Source: Bog-756 sp963769765 (GTDB taxonomy: Bacteria; Actinomycetota; Acidimicrobiia; Acidimicrobiales; RAAP-2). From it: a stretch of DNA of 64,000 nucleotides. Shown in pieces: positions 7,424-16,365 of the stretch. Position 1 is the first letter of the stretch. The number at the start of each line of letters is the position of its first letter. A program made the position numbers and the translations under genes. The stretch is taken from the NCBI GenBank assembly GCA_963769765.1, contig CAVYNA010000005.1, positions 62,001-126,000 of the forward strand, given 5' to 3'. Below the pieces are notes generated by a model that worked only from the letters and a program-made list of their open reading frames with translations, ran no database searches and was not told the DNA's origin.

Positions 7424-9748
7424 TCAGTCCGCCGCCGGCGCGAGCTCGTCGAGCAGGGAGGGCAGCCGGTCGCGCCAGGCCGCAGTGAGCTCGGCGACCG
7501 TGAGGTCGACCAGGTCCTCGACGACGAGGCGATCGCCGCCCGCCGAGCCGAGCACCCGGAAGCCGACCCCGGCCTCCGCCGCGCGCGAGACGAGGTCGCC
7601 GGTCCGCGTCGTGCAGACGACCACTCGGGAGGGATCCTCGGTGAACAGCTCGTGGTGGTCGGCGATGCCGCCGACGACGAGCCCGATGCCGGAGGCGAGC
7701 GAGAGCTCGGCCAGCGCCACTGCGAGCCCGCCGGCGGAGACGTCGTGGATCCCGCCCGCGATCGGCACCCCGCCCGCGACCGTCTCCCCGACCAGGTCGG
7801 CGACGAAATCGACCAGCCGACGGTGACCGGCCAGATCGAGTGCGGGGAGCACGCCGTCACGGTGGCCCCGGCAGGTCACGGCCCAGCGCGACCCTCCGAG
7901 CGAGGGGTGGTGGTGGAGGTCGCCGGCCCTTCCCGCGCTCACGTCGAGGAGCACGAGCGAACCTCCGTCGACGAGGGTGACGCCCGGCGGTGGCACCGCG
8001 AGGCGATCGATGAGCCCGAGTGCGCCGATGACCGGCGTGGGCTCGATGTCCGCGCCCCCGCTCTCGTTGTAGAGGCTCACATTGCCTCCGATGACCGGCA
8101 GGCCGAGTGCGATGCACGCCTCGGTCATGCCGTCGACGGCTTCCGAGAGCTGCCACATGACCTCGGGATGCTCAGGGTTTCCGAAGTTGAGGCAATTGAC
8201 GACCGCGATCGGCCGCGCGCCCGCGCAGGCGAGGTTGAGGGCGGCCTCGGCCACCGTCGCCGCGGTCCCCTGACGCGGGTCGATCGAGCACCAGGTCGGG
8301 TTGGAGTCGGTCGTCAAGGCGATGCCCCGCTCGGAGGGCGGCAAACCCGGGCCGGCGAGCCGCAGGACGGCCGCGTCCCCGCCCGGCCCGACCACCGTGT
8401 TGCAGAAGAGCTGGTGGTCGTACTGCCGGTAGACCCACGAGGTGTCCGCGAGCAACTCCAGGAGGTCGGCCCCGCACTCGACCGGCGCGGTCAGCTCGCC
8501 CGGATCCTGTGCGTGACGCGCCTCGTGCCCGACCGGCGGGGCGAGCGGGCGACGGTAGAGGGGGGCGTCCTCGCTCAGTGCGGCGGCAGGCACGTCCCCG
8601 AGCACCTCGCCACCGAACCCGTCGAGGACCCGGAGCCGGCCGGGACCGTCGACCGGAGGCTCGGTGACCATTCCGACCACCGCGGCGCGCACCTCCCACC
8701 GCTCGCAGACCGCCTCGACCCGTGCCAGGTCGTCGGGAGCGACGATCGCCAGCATCCGCTCTTGGCTCTCGGAGGTCATGACCTCGAAAGGAGCCATCCC
8801 CGGCTCCCGCCGGAGCACCGCCGAGACGTCGACGTCCATCCCCATCCCGGCCCGCGCGGCGGTCTCCGAGGTGGCACAGATGAGCCCCGCCCCGCCGAGG
8901 TCCTGGATGCCGACGACCAACTTGGCGTCGAGCAGCTCGAGGCAGGCCTCGATGAGCCGTTTCTCCTCGTAGGGGTCACCCACCTGCACGCTCGGGCGCT
9001 TGGCCGCGTCGTCGGCGTCGTCGCTCGCGCCGAACCCGGCCGAGGCGAGCACGCTCACCCCACCGATCCCGTCCCTTCCCGTCGCGGATCCGAGCAGCAC
9101 CGCGAGGTTGCCCACACCCGAGGCCCGCCCGAGAACGAGCCGCTCGACCGGGAGCACCCCGAGACAGAGGACGTTGACCAACGGGTTCTGTGCGTAGCAC
9201 CGGTCGAAGGTCAGCTCCCCGCCGACGGTCGGTACCCCGACCGAGTTGCCGTAGCCCGAGATGCCTGCGACTACGCCTTCGATGAGCCAGCGCTGCCGTG
9301 CCTCGTTCGGGTCGCCGAAGAAGAGCGGGTCCATCACGGCAATCGGTCGCGCCCCCATGGTGAAGATGTCGCGGAGGATCCCGCCGACGCCGGTCGCGGC
9401 CCCTTGATAGGGCTCGATGGCGGAGGGGTGATTGTGGCTCTCGATGCGGATCGCCACCGCGATCCCGTCCCCGGCATCGACGACACCGGCGTTCTCGCCC
9501 GGACCGACCAGCACCCGCGGCCCCTCGGTCGGGAGGCGCTTCAGATGGATCCGCGACGACTTGTACGAGCAGTGCTCACTCCACATGACCGCGAAGAGCG
9601 CGAGCTCGAGCCGGTTCGGTCGACGCCCGAGCACCGTCTCGATCTCGTCGCGTTCGGCATCGGTCAGACCGAGCGCACGGTGGAGTCCACCGTCCGCCGC
9701 GTCCGCCTCGTCGTCCGGGCCGTCCGGGCCGACCGCATCGCCGCTCAT
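7424..9748 (-). CDS. purL: Phosphoribosylformylglycinamidine synthase subunit PurL
   Basis: Large ATP-dependent synthetase subunit of the three-part FGAM synthase (PurL-PurQ-PurS); about 774 residues, the size of the small-type PurL. Diagnostic segments include MWSEHCSYKSS, ESHNHPSAIEPYQGAATGVGG, DLGGAGLICATSE and a second AIRS-like half with CLNFGNPEHPEVMW and GGNVSLYNES. The start is ATG 9748, with GTG 9751 immediately before it. It is separated from purQ by an oppositely oriented small gene, so it needs its own promoter, unlike the purSQL order seen in many bacteria. Confidence 0.95.
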   Translation of the reverse strand: MSGDAVGPDGPDDEADAADGGLHRALGLTDAERDEIETVLGRRPNRLELALFAVMWSEHCSYKSSRIHLKRLPTEGPRVLVGPGENAGVVDAGDGIAVAIRIESHNHPSAIEPYQGAATGVGGILRDIFTMGARPIAVMDPLFFGDPNEARQRWLIEGVVAGISGYGNSVGVPTVGGELTFDRCYAQNPLVNVLCLGVLPVERLVLGRASGVGNLAVLLGSATGRDGIGGVSVLASAGFGASDDADDAAKRPSVQVGDPYEEKRLIEACLELLDAKLVVGIQDLGGAGLICATSETAARAGMGMDVDVSAVLRREPGMAPFEVMTSESQERMLAIVAPDDLARVEAVCERWEVRAAVVGMVTEPPVDGPGRLRVLDGFGGEVLGDVPAAALSEDAPLYRRPLAPPVGHEARHAQDPGELTAPVECGADLLELLADTSWVYRQYDHQLFCNTVVGPGGDAAVLRLAGPGLPPSERGIALTTDSNPTWCSIDPRQGTAATVAEAALNLACAGARPIAVVNCLNFGNPEHPEVMWQLSEAVDGMTEACIALGLPVIGGNVSLYNESGGADIEPTPVIGALGLIDRLAVPPPGVTLVDGGSLVLLDVSAGRAGDLHHHPSLGGSRWAVTCRGHRDGVLPALDLAGHRRLVDFVADLVGETVAGGVPIAGGIHDVSAGGLAVALAELSLASGIGLVVGGIADHHELFTEDPSRVVVCTTRTGDLVSRAAEAGVGFRVLGSAGGDRLVVEDLVDLTVAELTAAWRDRLPSLLDELAPAAD

Positions 9749-10052
9749 CACCGAGAGCGTATCCGTCCGGCATCACCGGTCCGGCTCGGTCGTCGGGCAT
9801 CCGACGGGTGGGCGCGACCAATCCACCGCCGCACGCGACGAGGACGCGACCGCAGGCGGCGACGTCGCAAACGGGCCTCAATGGACCACGCCATCGGGCC
9901 GCGGACGACTCAATGGGATGAAGGAGAAATGATCATCCGGGAGGCACGAGCGACCCGTAGAACCAGAAAGATACCCAGCCGACGAGAGCATGAATCGTCG
10001 TCTCACAGAATCGCAATTTGCGACAAATGGATGAACCTGGAATGCTGACGGC
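9749..10052. other. Intergenic region between purL and the small gene at 10053
   Basis: About 300 bp between divergent genes. The right third is AT-richer than average and contains a candidate promoter for the gene at 10053. A 39-codon open frame (9929-10048) with AAGGAG only 2 bp before its ATG is present but unconvincing. A purL promoter must also lie here, but none stands out. Confidence 0.5.
10018..10046 (+). promoter_or_regulatory. Candidate promoter giving a leaderless transcript
   Basis: TTGCGA (10018-10023), 17 bp, then AATGCT (10041-10046). A start site 6-7 bp downstream would fall at or next to ATG 10053, for which no Shine-Dalgarno sequence is visible. Leaderless mRNAs are common in Actinobacteria. 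The -10 match is weak. Confidence 0.35.
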
Positions 10053-10484
10053 ATGTCAGCAACAAGCAACACGAAGACCCGTAAGAAGACCCCGATGTCG
10101 GACACCCATAAGGCGGCGCTCGCCAAGGGCAGGGAAGAGGGGCGCATCGTGCGCCAGTACCTCGAAGCCCTCGAGTCGACAAAGCCGCGCCGAGGCCGCA
10201 AGCGGACCCCCGAGTCGATCCGCAAACGCCTCGCGACCATCGAGTCGACGATGCCCACGGCAGACCCGCTTGCGCGGCTCCACCTCGTCGAGGAGAAGCA
10301 GCGCCTCGAGGCCGAGCTTTCGCATACCGGGGACACGGTCGACCTCGCCGGTCTCGAGAAGAACTTCGTGAAAGTCGCCCGTCACTACGGAGAACGCAAG
10401 GGCATCTCGTACTCGGCGTGGCGTGCGGTCGGGGTCAGCGCGCCTGTGCTCGTCCAGGCGAAGATCCCGCGCACCCGGAGCTGA
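10053..10484 (+). CDS. Conserved hypothetical protein, basic
   Basis: Protein of 143 residues resembling a conserved actinobacterial hypothetical. The N-terminal half is very basic and helical (TRKKTPMSDTHKAALAKGRE; PRRGRKRTPESIRKR), including an RGR tripeptide. The middle (DPLARLHLVEEKQRLEAEL) looks like a coiled coil. The C-terminal part (YGERKGISYSAWRAVGV) recurs in similar proteins. These traits suggest nucleic-acid binding, which is inference. It is inserted between purQ and purL on the opposite strand; a possible promoter lies at 10018-10046. Confidence 0.72.
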   Translation: MSATSNTKTRKKTPMSDTHKAALAKGREEGRIVRQYLEALESTKPRRGRKRTPESIRKRLATIESTMPTADPLARLHLVEEKQRLEAELSHTGDTVDLAGLEKNFVKVARHYGERKGISYSAWRAVGVSAPVLVQAKIPRTRS

Positions 10485-10511
10485 TCGCTCCGCCAACGAC
10501 CGTCACGCGGT

Positions 10512-11201
10512 TCAAGACGCCTGTGCCGCGCGTCTCGGAGCCACAGCCGCGAGCAGTGCCCCGAGCAGGACCATGCCGTCCGCCGATCCCAACAACAGGT
10601 CGGACGCGCGCTCGGGGTGGGGCATGAGCCCGACCACGTTCCGCCCTGCACTGCACACCCCGGCGATGTCGTCGACCGACCCATTGGGATTGTCGGTGTA
10701 GCGCAGGACGATCCGATCTTCGTCGCGCAGCTGCGCCAAGGTCTCGTGGTCGCAGGTGTAGTTGCCCTCGAAGTGATTGATCGGGATCCGCAGCTCGGTT
10801 CCGGTCGCGACGCCCGCGGTCAGGACCGAGTCCGCCGAATCGACCCGTACCGTGACCGTGGCGCAGATGAAGCGCAGGCCGCGGTTCTTCTGCAGGGCGC
10901 CCGGCAACAGACCGGCTTCGCAGAGCACCTGAAAGCCATTGCAGATCCCGACGACGGGCCCGCCGTCGCGGGCGAACTCGCCGACCGCACCCATCACCGG
11001 CGAGAACCGGGCGATCGCGCCGGGCCGGAGGTAGTCGCCATGGGCGAACCCGCCGGGAAGCACCAGCGCGTCGTATCCGCCGACCGAGCGCTCGCCGTGC
11101 CAGACCAGGTCGACAGAGGCACCGAGACGGGTCAGCGCGAGCTCGACATCGCGTTCGCAGTTGCTGCCCGGGAAGAGGACGACCCCCACGCGGGTGGCCA
11201 T
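10512..11201 (-). CDS. purQ: Phosphoribosylformylglycinamidine synthase subunit PurQ
   Basis: Class I glutamine amidotransferase subunit that supplies ammonia to PurL; 229 residues. The catalytic Cys87 sits in GICNGFQVL and the His-Glu pair in GLMPHPE. The N-terminal VGVVLFPGSNCERD and LPGGFAHGDYLRPG are typical PurQ sequences. ATG 11201 shares its first base with the purS stop (TGATG-type 1-bp overlap). It is the last gene of the purA-D-B-C-S-Q run. Confidence 0.95.
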   Translation of the reverse strand: MATRVGVVLFPGSNCERDVELALTRLGASVDLVWHGERSVGGYDALVLPGGFAHGDYLRPGAIARFSPVMGAVGEFARDGGPVVGICNGFQVLCEAGLLPGALQKNRGLRFICATVTVRVDSADSVLTAGVATGTELRIPINHFEGNYTCDHETLAQLRDEDRIVLRYTDNPNGSVDDIAGVCSAGRNVVGLMPHPERASDLLLGSADGMVLLGALLAAVAPRRAAQAS

Positions 11202-11482
11202 CAGGCCGACCTCCCGTCCGGGCTCACCGTGACGGACGACGTCTCGATGACCGGGTTGGCGAGCAGCCGGTCGGCGACCACGGTCGCCTTCCCCAGGGCG
11301 TCGTCCTCATCAGCCGCCACCACGTCGAATCGGAACGCTTTTCCGGCACGCATCCCCGACACCCCGGTCAGCCCGAGCGCGGGCAACGCGCGCTCGATCG
11401 TCGCACCCTGCGGGTCGGCGATCCCCTCTCGCAGTCGGACCTCGACGAGCACGGTGTAGACGTCCGGGGAGGCCACGCTCAC
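11201..11482 (-). CDS. purS: Phosphoribosylformylglycinamidine synthase subunit PurS
   Basis: Small scaffold subunit bridging PurL and PurQ; 93 residues, near the usual size of about 80-90. The family pattern is visible: VEVRLREGIADPQGATIERA, then GLTGVSGMRAGKAF and the C-terminal LLANPVIE. The start was chosen at GTG 11482 because it overlaps the purC stop as GTGA, the arrangement used throughout this cluster; GTG 11476 is the alternative. PurS presence confirms the three-subunit FGAM synthase. Confidence 0.92.
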   Translation of the reverse strand: MSVASPDVYTVLVEVRLREGIADPQGATIERALPALGLTGVSGMRAGKAFRFDVVAADEDDALGKATVVADRLLANPVIETSSVTVSPDGRSA

Positions 11483-12378
11483 GCACCGTACCAGTCGACG
11501 AGCCTGCGTCCGCAGACGCGCTCGTACGCGTCGATGTAGCGGGCCGAGGTCGCCTCGACGACGGCTGGCGGTAGGGGGGGCGGCGGCGGGCGTTTGTCCC
11601 ACGGCCGCGCCTCGAGCCAGTCGCGCAGCGGCTGTTTGTCGAACGAAGGCGGATTGGTTCCGGGCGCGCAGTCCGCCGCCGGCCAGAAGCGTGACGAGTC
11701 GGGGGTGAGCACCTCGTCACAGATCGAGAGTCGGCCGTCGATGTATCCGAGCTCGAACTTGGTGTCGCAGATCACGATCCCGTGCTGCTCCGCACGGGTG
11801 GCGGCGCGCGCGTACGCGGCGAGGCAGAGCTCCGCGGCGGCCTCGGCCGACTCTTTGCCGACCAGGTCGACCGCCTCGGCCATGCCGATGTTCAGGTCAT
11901 GGCCCTCGACCGCCTTGGTCGACGGTGTGAAGATCGGCTCGGGCAGTCGATCGGCGTGCCGGAGACCGGGCGGCATCCTCATCCCGTGGACAGTCCCCTC
12001 GCGCTCGTACTCCTTGAACGCCGAGCCGGCCAGGTACCCGCGCACGATGCATTCGATGGCCAGCATGTCGGCCCGCCGGACCAGCATCGACCGTCCGGCG
12101 AGCGATTCGAGTCCACCCGGCAAGGCCGAGGCGCCGGACGGATACCCGGTCACGTCCGCCGTGAGCAGGTGGTTCGGTGCCAGGTCCGAGAGCTCGTCCA
12201 GCCAGAAGGCGGTCATCGCGGTGAGGACGCGGCCCTTCTCGGGGATTGGCTCCTCCATGATCACGTCGAACGCGGAGATGCGGTCGGACGCGACCATGAG
12301 CAACCGGTCGTCGCCCGCGTCGTAGAGCTCGCGGACCTTTCCCGACTGGAGGAGGGGGAGCGGTGCAGTCGTGGTCAT
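11479..12378 (-). CDS. purC: Phosphoribosylaminoimidazole-succinocarboxamide synthase
   Basis: SAICAR synthetase: joins CAIR and aspartate with ATP. It has 299 residues, the longer form similar to that in actinobacteria and yeast. Motifs are SGKVRELYDAGDDRLLMVAS at the N-terminus, DRISAFDVIM, ECIVRGYLAGSAFKEY, and ICDTKFELGY near the C-terminal third. A Pro-rich stretch (RPPPPPLPPA) precedes the last helix. ATG 12378 overlaps the purB stop by 4 bp (ATGA). No purE or purK is in the window, so CAIR formation is encoded elsewhere. Confidence 0.95.
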   Translation of the reverse strand: MTTTAPLPLLQSGKVRELYDAGDDRLLMVASDRISAFDVIMEEPIPEKGRVLTAMTAFWLDELSDLAPNHLLTADVTGYPSGASALPGGLESLAGRSMLVRRADMLAIECIVRGYLAGSAFKEYEREGTVHGMRMPPGLRHADRLPEPIFTPSTKAVEGHDLNIGMAEAVDLVGKESAEAAAELCLAAYARAATRAEQHGIVICDTKFELGYIDGRLSICDEVLTPDSSRFWPAADCAPGTNPPSFDKQPLRDWLEARPWDKRPPPPPLPPAVVEATSARYIDAYERVCGRRLVDWYGA

Positions 12379-13685
12379 GAGCCCAGTCCTTCCAGCGCGT
12401 CGGTGAACCGGTGCACGTGGCAGAGCGTGCGCTCGAGGTCGAACGCCGCGTCCAGCGTGACGGCGGGAACGGCCACCTCGGGATCGTCATCGAGCACGGC
12501 ACGGAAGGACCGTCCCTCCTCCCAGGCGAGCCGCGCGTCGCGCTGGACGATCCGGTAGGCCGCATCACGGGAGAGGCCCGCCTCGACGAGGGCGAGCAGC
12601 ACCGACTGGCTGAAGACCAGGCCGTGGCTCCCCTCGGACAGGTTCGTGAGCGCCCGGTCGGGGTGGAGCACGAGACCCTCGACCAGCCCGGTCGCCTTCT
12701 CGAGCAGGTAGAGCGTGAGCATGCTCGCATCGGGAAGCACCACCCGCTCGACCGAGCTGTGCGAGATATCGCGCTCGTGCCAGAGGGCGACGTCCTCGAG
12801 TCCGGCCGACAGATAGCCGCGCAGGACCCGGGCGAGTCCGCAGAGCCGCTCCGAGAGGACCGGGTTGCGCTTGTGCGGCATCGCGGAGCTGCCCTTCTGT
12901 CCCGGGCGGAACGGCTCTTCGACCTCGCCGAGCTCGCTGCGAGCGAGGTGACGGACCTCGGTCGCGATCGATTCGACGGTCGTGCCGACCGAGGCGCAGG
13001 CCCAGAGGTACTCGGCGTGCCGGTCGCGGGCGATCACCTGGGTTGCCGGCACCGGGGTGAGCCCGAGCGCCGCACAGACATGGGCTTCGACGCGCGGATC
13101 GATGTTCGAGTAGGTGCCCACCGCGCCCGAAAGCTTGCCGACCGCCACCCGCTCGCGGGCTGCACGGAGGCGCTGGACGTCCCGGTCGGCCTGCAGGGCC
13201 CAGAGCGCGAACTTGGCCCCGAAGGTCGTGGGCTCTGCGTGCATCCCGTGGGTCCGGCCGGTGACCGGGACGTCGATCGTCTCTCGTGCCCGGGCGACGA
13301 GCGCCCCCACGAGACCGGTCGCCGCGGAGACCAGCAGGTCGGCCGCCGAGACGAGGGTTGCGCAGAGTGCGGTGTCGACGACGTCCGACGAGGTGAGGCC
13401 GAAGTGGACCCACGCGCCCTCCGGCTGCCCGATGGCCTCCGCGACCACGTCGACGAAGGCCGCGACGTCGTGGTCGGTCACGCGCTCGCGGGTGGCGACC
13501 GCTTCGACGAATGCGGCGTCGACGTTCGGAGCGCGCTCCCGGCAGGCCTCGGCCACCCCGTCGGGGATCGCACCGATCGCCGCCCACCCCTCCGTCGCGA
13601 GCAGCTCGACACGCAGCCACTGCGCGAATCGCGCCTCGTCCGAGAAGCGCTCGGCCATCGCCGGAGGTGCATACCGGCCGATCAC
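12375..13685 (-). CDS. purB: Adenylosuccinate lyase
   Basis: Fumarase-superfamily lyase acting twice in purine synthesis (SAICAR to AICAR; adenylosuccinate to AMP); 436 residues. The superfamily signature GSSAMPHKRNP is present with its mobile-loop serine. THGMHAEPTTFG and HFGLTSSDVVDTA are also diagnostic. The start was placed at GTG 13685 (VIGRYAPPAM, matching the usual IxRY start of PurB) and overlaps the purD stop as GTGA. Longer upstream reading in the same frame is antisense noise over purD. Confidence 0.95.
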   Translation of the reverse strand: MIGRYAPPAMAERFSDEARFAQWLRVELLATEGWAAIGAIPDGVAEACRERAPNVDAAFVEAVATRERVTDHDVAAFVDVVAEAIGQPEGAWVHFGLTSSDVVDTALCATLVSAADLLVSAATGLVGALVARARETIDVPVTGRTHGMHAEPTTFGAKFALWALQADRDVQRLRAARERVAVGKLSGAVGTYSNIDPRVEAHVCAALGLTPVPATQVIARDRHAEYLWACASVGTTVESIATEVRHLARSELGEVEEPFRPGQKGSSAMPHKRNPVLSERLCGLARVLRGYLSAGLEDVALWHERDISHSSVERVVLPDASMLTLYLLEKATGLVEGLVLHPDRALTNLSEGSHGLVFSQSVLLALVEAGLSRDAAYRIVQRDARLAWEEGRSFRAVLDDDPEVAVPAVTLDAAFDLERTLCHVHRFTDALEGLGS

Positions 13686-14998
13686 CGGTTCGCACTCCCG
13701 CCGACGGCGATCGGCAGGTCCGCGACGTGGGATGCGATGTCCCCACGGAAGGTCATGCCGGGCCAGCTCACGGCCGCGACGCCGCGGTACGCGCGCGCCC
13801 GTGCTTCGGTGAGCGACGCGCCACGGGCGGTGACGCCGAGGACCCGGCCCCCGGCCGTCACGACCGCTCCGCCCTCCGAGGCGGTGCCCGCGTGGAGGAT
13901 CGTCACGCCCTCGACGGCGGCCGCCTCGTCGAGCCCGGTCACGATCGCACCCAGCTTGGGGGACTCGGGGTAGCCGGCCGACGCCAGCACCACACACACC
14001 GCAGCGTCGGCAGAGAAGGTCGGCGTGCGCTCCAATCGGCCCGCGGCCACCTCGGCGAGCAGACCGGTGAGGTCGCCGTCGAGGCGGGCGAGCACGACCT
14101 GGGCCTCGGGATCCCCGAACCGCACGTTGAATTCGAGCACCTTGGGTCCGTCCTGCGTGAGCATGAGTCCGGCGTAGAGCACCCCCCGGTAGTCGATGCC
14201 CCGGGCGCGGAGGGCGGCCACGACCGGCGCGACCACCCGGTCGACCAGTGGGGCCACCGCATCCTCCCCGACGAAGGGGACCGGGGAGTATGCCCCCATC
14301 CCACCCGTGTTCGGCCCGTGGTCGCCGTCACCGAGCCGTTTGAAGTCCTGGGCCGGGGCGAGCGGCTCGAGGTGCGTGCCGTCGCAGAGCACGAGGAGCG
14401 AGCACTCCGGGCCGACGAGCCCCTCTTCGACCACCACCCGGCGGCCGGCCTCCCCGAAGGCTGAGCCCGAGAGCTTGGCGACGACGTCGCGCTCCGCCTC
14501 CTCCAACGAGTCGGTGACGAGCACGCCCTTGCCCGCGGCGAGCCCGTCGGTCTTGACCACCCACGGCCCGGGCAGCGTCCGCAGGAACGCCTTCGCCTCA
14601 CCCGGCTCGGTGCACACCGCGAACCGGGCCGTCGGCACATCGGCCTCGGCAAGGACCTCCTTCATGAAGGCCTTGGATCCCTCGAGCCGGGCGCCGTCCG
14701 CTCCGGGTCCGAAGACCGCCCGACCCTCCGAGCGCAGCCGGTCGGCCAGCCCGCCGACGAGCGGTGCTTCGGGTCCGATCACGTAGAGGTCCGCGTCGAC
14801 GTGTTCGGGCGCGACGCCCACACTGCGGAGCGTGTGGCCCTCTGGCGTCCGGCCCGAGATGCCGGGGTTGCCCGGGGTCGCGACCACGTCCGCAGTCCGC
14901 CCGAGCGCGAGGGCGAGCGCGTGCTCGCGCCCGCCGGAGCCGACGAGGCAGACGGTCCGTGGCCCACCGGACGCGGGACCCCGCTCGGTGCCGCTCAT
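13682..14998 (-). CDS. purD: Phosphoribosylamine--glycine ligase
   Basis: GAR synthetase, second purine step, ATP-grasp fold; 438 residues. N-terminal VCLVGSGGREHALALAL, then a GSKAFMKEVL segment, VVKTDGLAAGKGVLV (ATP-grasp), DFKRLGDGDHGPNTGGMGAY and EFNVRFGDPEAQV are all present. ATG 14998 overlaps the purA stop by 4 bp. It is a monofunctional PurD, not fused to purM or purN. Confidence 0.95.
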   Translation of the reverse strand: MSGTERGPASGGPRTVCLVGSGGREHALALALGRTADVVATPGNPGISGRTPEGHTLRSVGVAPEHVDADLYVIGPEAPLVGGLADRLRSEGRAVFGPGADGARLEGSKAFMKEVLAEADVPTARFAVCTEPGEAKAFLRTLPGPWVVKTDGLAAGKGVLVTDSLEEAERDVVAKLSGSAFGEAGRRVVVEEGLVGPECSLLVLCDGTHLEPLAPAQDFKRLGDGDHGPNTGGMGAYSPVPFVGEDAVAPLVDRVVAPVVAALRARGIDYRGVLYAGLMLTQDGPKVLEFNVRFGDPEAQVVLARLDGDLTGLLAEVAAGRLERTPTFSADAAVCVVLASAGYPESPKLGAIVTGLDEAAAVEGVTILHAGTASEGGAVVTAGGRVLGVTARGASLTEARARAYRGVAAVSWPGMTFRGDIASHVADLPIAVGGSANR

Positions 14999-16275
14999 GC
15001 GGCGAAGCGGACGAACTGCTCGCGTCCCGGACCGACGCCGACCAGCCGGACCGGGACGCCGATCTGCTCGGCGAGGAATCCCACGTAGTCGCGGGCGGCC
15101 TGGGGGAGGTCACCGACCTCGGTCACCCCGCTGATGTCCGACTTCCACCCGGGGAGCTCCTCGTAGACGGGGGTGACCTGGTGGAACGTGGACTGGTGAT
15201 AGGGCGGGTGCGTAAAGCGTTCGCCGGCGGCCTCGTAGGCCACGCAGACGTTGAGGGAGTCGAACGTGCCGAGCACGTCGAGCTTGGTGAGCGCGATCTC
15301 CGAGAGCGCGTTGAGGCGGACCGCCTGGCGCATCATGACCACGTCGAACCACCCAGGTCGGCGCCGACGGCCGGTGTTGACGCCGTACTCGTGGCCGAGC
15401 TCGACGAGGATGTCACCCGTCTCGTCGGTGAGCTCGGTCGGGAACGGCCCACTCCCGACTCTCGTCACGTAGGCCTTGGCGATGCCGATGACCTCGTCGA
15501 TCGCCCGCGGGCCGATGCCCGCCCCGGTGCACGCCCCCCCGGCCACGGGGTTCGAGGAGGTCACGAACGGGTAGGTGCCGTGATCGAGGTCGAGGAAGGT
15601 GGCCTGGGCCCCTTCGAGCAGGACGTTTCCGCCACGATCGAGCACCTCGTGGACGAGGCCCACCGTGTCGGCGACCATCGGGGCGACCCTCGGTGCGAGC
15701 TCGTCGAGGTAGCGCGCGCAGATGTCGTCCGCCGAGAGCGGGAGGCGGTTGTAGACCTTGGCGAGGACCGCGTTCTTCTCCTTCAAGACGACGTCGAGCT
15801 TCTGACGGAAGATCTTCGGGTCGAGGAGGTCCTGCACCCGCAGCCCCACCCGCGACGACTTGTCGGCATACGCCGGGCCGATCCCCCGCTTGGTGGTCCC
15901 AAGGCTGTTCTTGCCGAGGTAGCGCTCGGTCAGGCGGTCGAGCTCGTGGTGGTAGGGCATGATCAGGTGGGCGTTGCCGCTCACCTTGAGCCTCGAGGTG
16001 TCGACCCCCTTCGCGCCGAGTGTGTCGACTTCTGCGAGCAACACCGTAGGGTCGACGACGACACCATTGCCGATGACCGGGGTGATGTGGTCGTAGAGCA
16101 CGCCGCTCGGCACGAGCTGCAGAGCGAAGGTCTCCTCACCGACCACGATGGTGTGCCCGGCGTTGTGGCCGCCCTGGTAGCGGACGACCATCTCCATCTC
16201 CCTCGCGAGGAGATCGGTCAGCTTGCCTTTGCCCTCATCACCCCACTGGGTTCCGACGACGACGGTTGCCGGCAC
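14995..16275 (-). CDS. purA: Adenylosuccinate synthetase
   Basis: GTP-dependent ligation of IMP and aspartate, first step to AMP; 426 residues. The P-loop-like GTQWGDEGKGKLTDLLA starts the protein. GHNAGHTIV, IGPAYADKSSRVGLR and TSSNPVAGGACTG follow in the usual order. GTG 16275 has a strong GGAGGA 5 bp upstream and heads the leftward purA-purD-purB-purC-purS-purQ run, in which neighbouring genes overlap by 1-4 bp. A TACACT hexamer about 35 bp upstream may be the -10 box. Confidence 0.95.
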   Translation of the reverse strand: MPATVVVGTQWGDEGKGKLTDLLAREMEMVVRYQGGHNAGHTIVVGEETFALQLVPSGVLYDHITPVIGNGVVVDPTVLLAEVDTLGAKGVDTSRLKVSGNAHLIMPYHHELDRLTERYLGKNSLGTTKRGIGPAYADKSSRVGLRVQDLLDPKIFRQKLDVVLKEKNAVLAKVYNRLPLSADDICARYLDELAPRVAPMVADTVGLVHEVLDRGGNVLLEGAQATFLDLDHGTYPFVTSSNPVAGGACTGAGIGPRAIDEVIGIAKAYVTRVGSGPFPTELTDETGDILVELGHEYGVNTGRRRRPGWFDVVMMRQAVRLNALSEIALTKLDVLGTFDSLNVCVAYEAAGERFTHPPYHQSTFHQVTPVYEELPGWKSDISGVTEVGDLPQAARDYVGFLAEQIGVPVRLVGVGPGREQFVRFAA

Positions 16276-16365
16276 GCGTCTCCTCCGTTACGGCACGTGG
16301 ATTCGCCCCAAGTGTAGCCCGACGGCGCGGGGTCCTCTCGGGGCAGGACGAGCTGTCGCGCCTGG

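Noticed and set aside
7652..10048. Plus-strand open frame opposite purL
   Set aside because: Antisense to purL with no family motif.
9929..10048. Small 39-codon open frame with AAGGAG before its ATG
   Set aside because: The spacing of 2 bp is too short, it is within the promoter region of the next gene, and the peptide has no recognisable feature.
16276..16365. Purine riboswitch upstream of purA
   Set aside because: The 90-bp leader shows no conserved purine-aptamer sequence; only a ribosome binding site and a possible -10 box.
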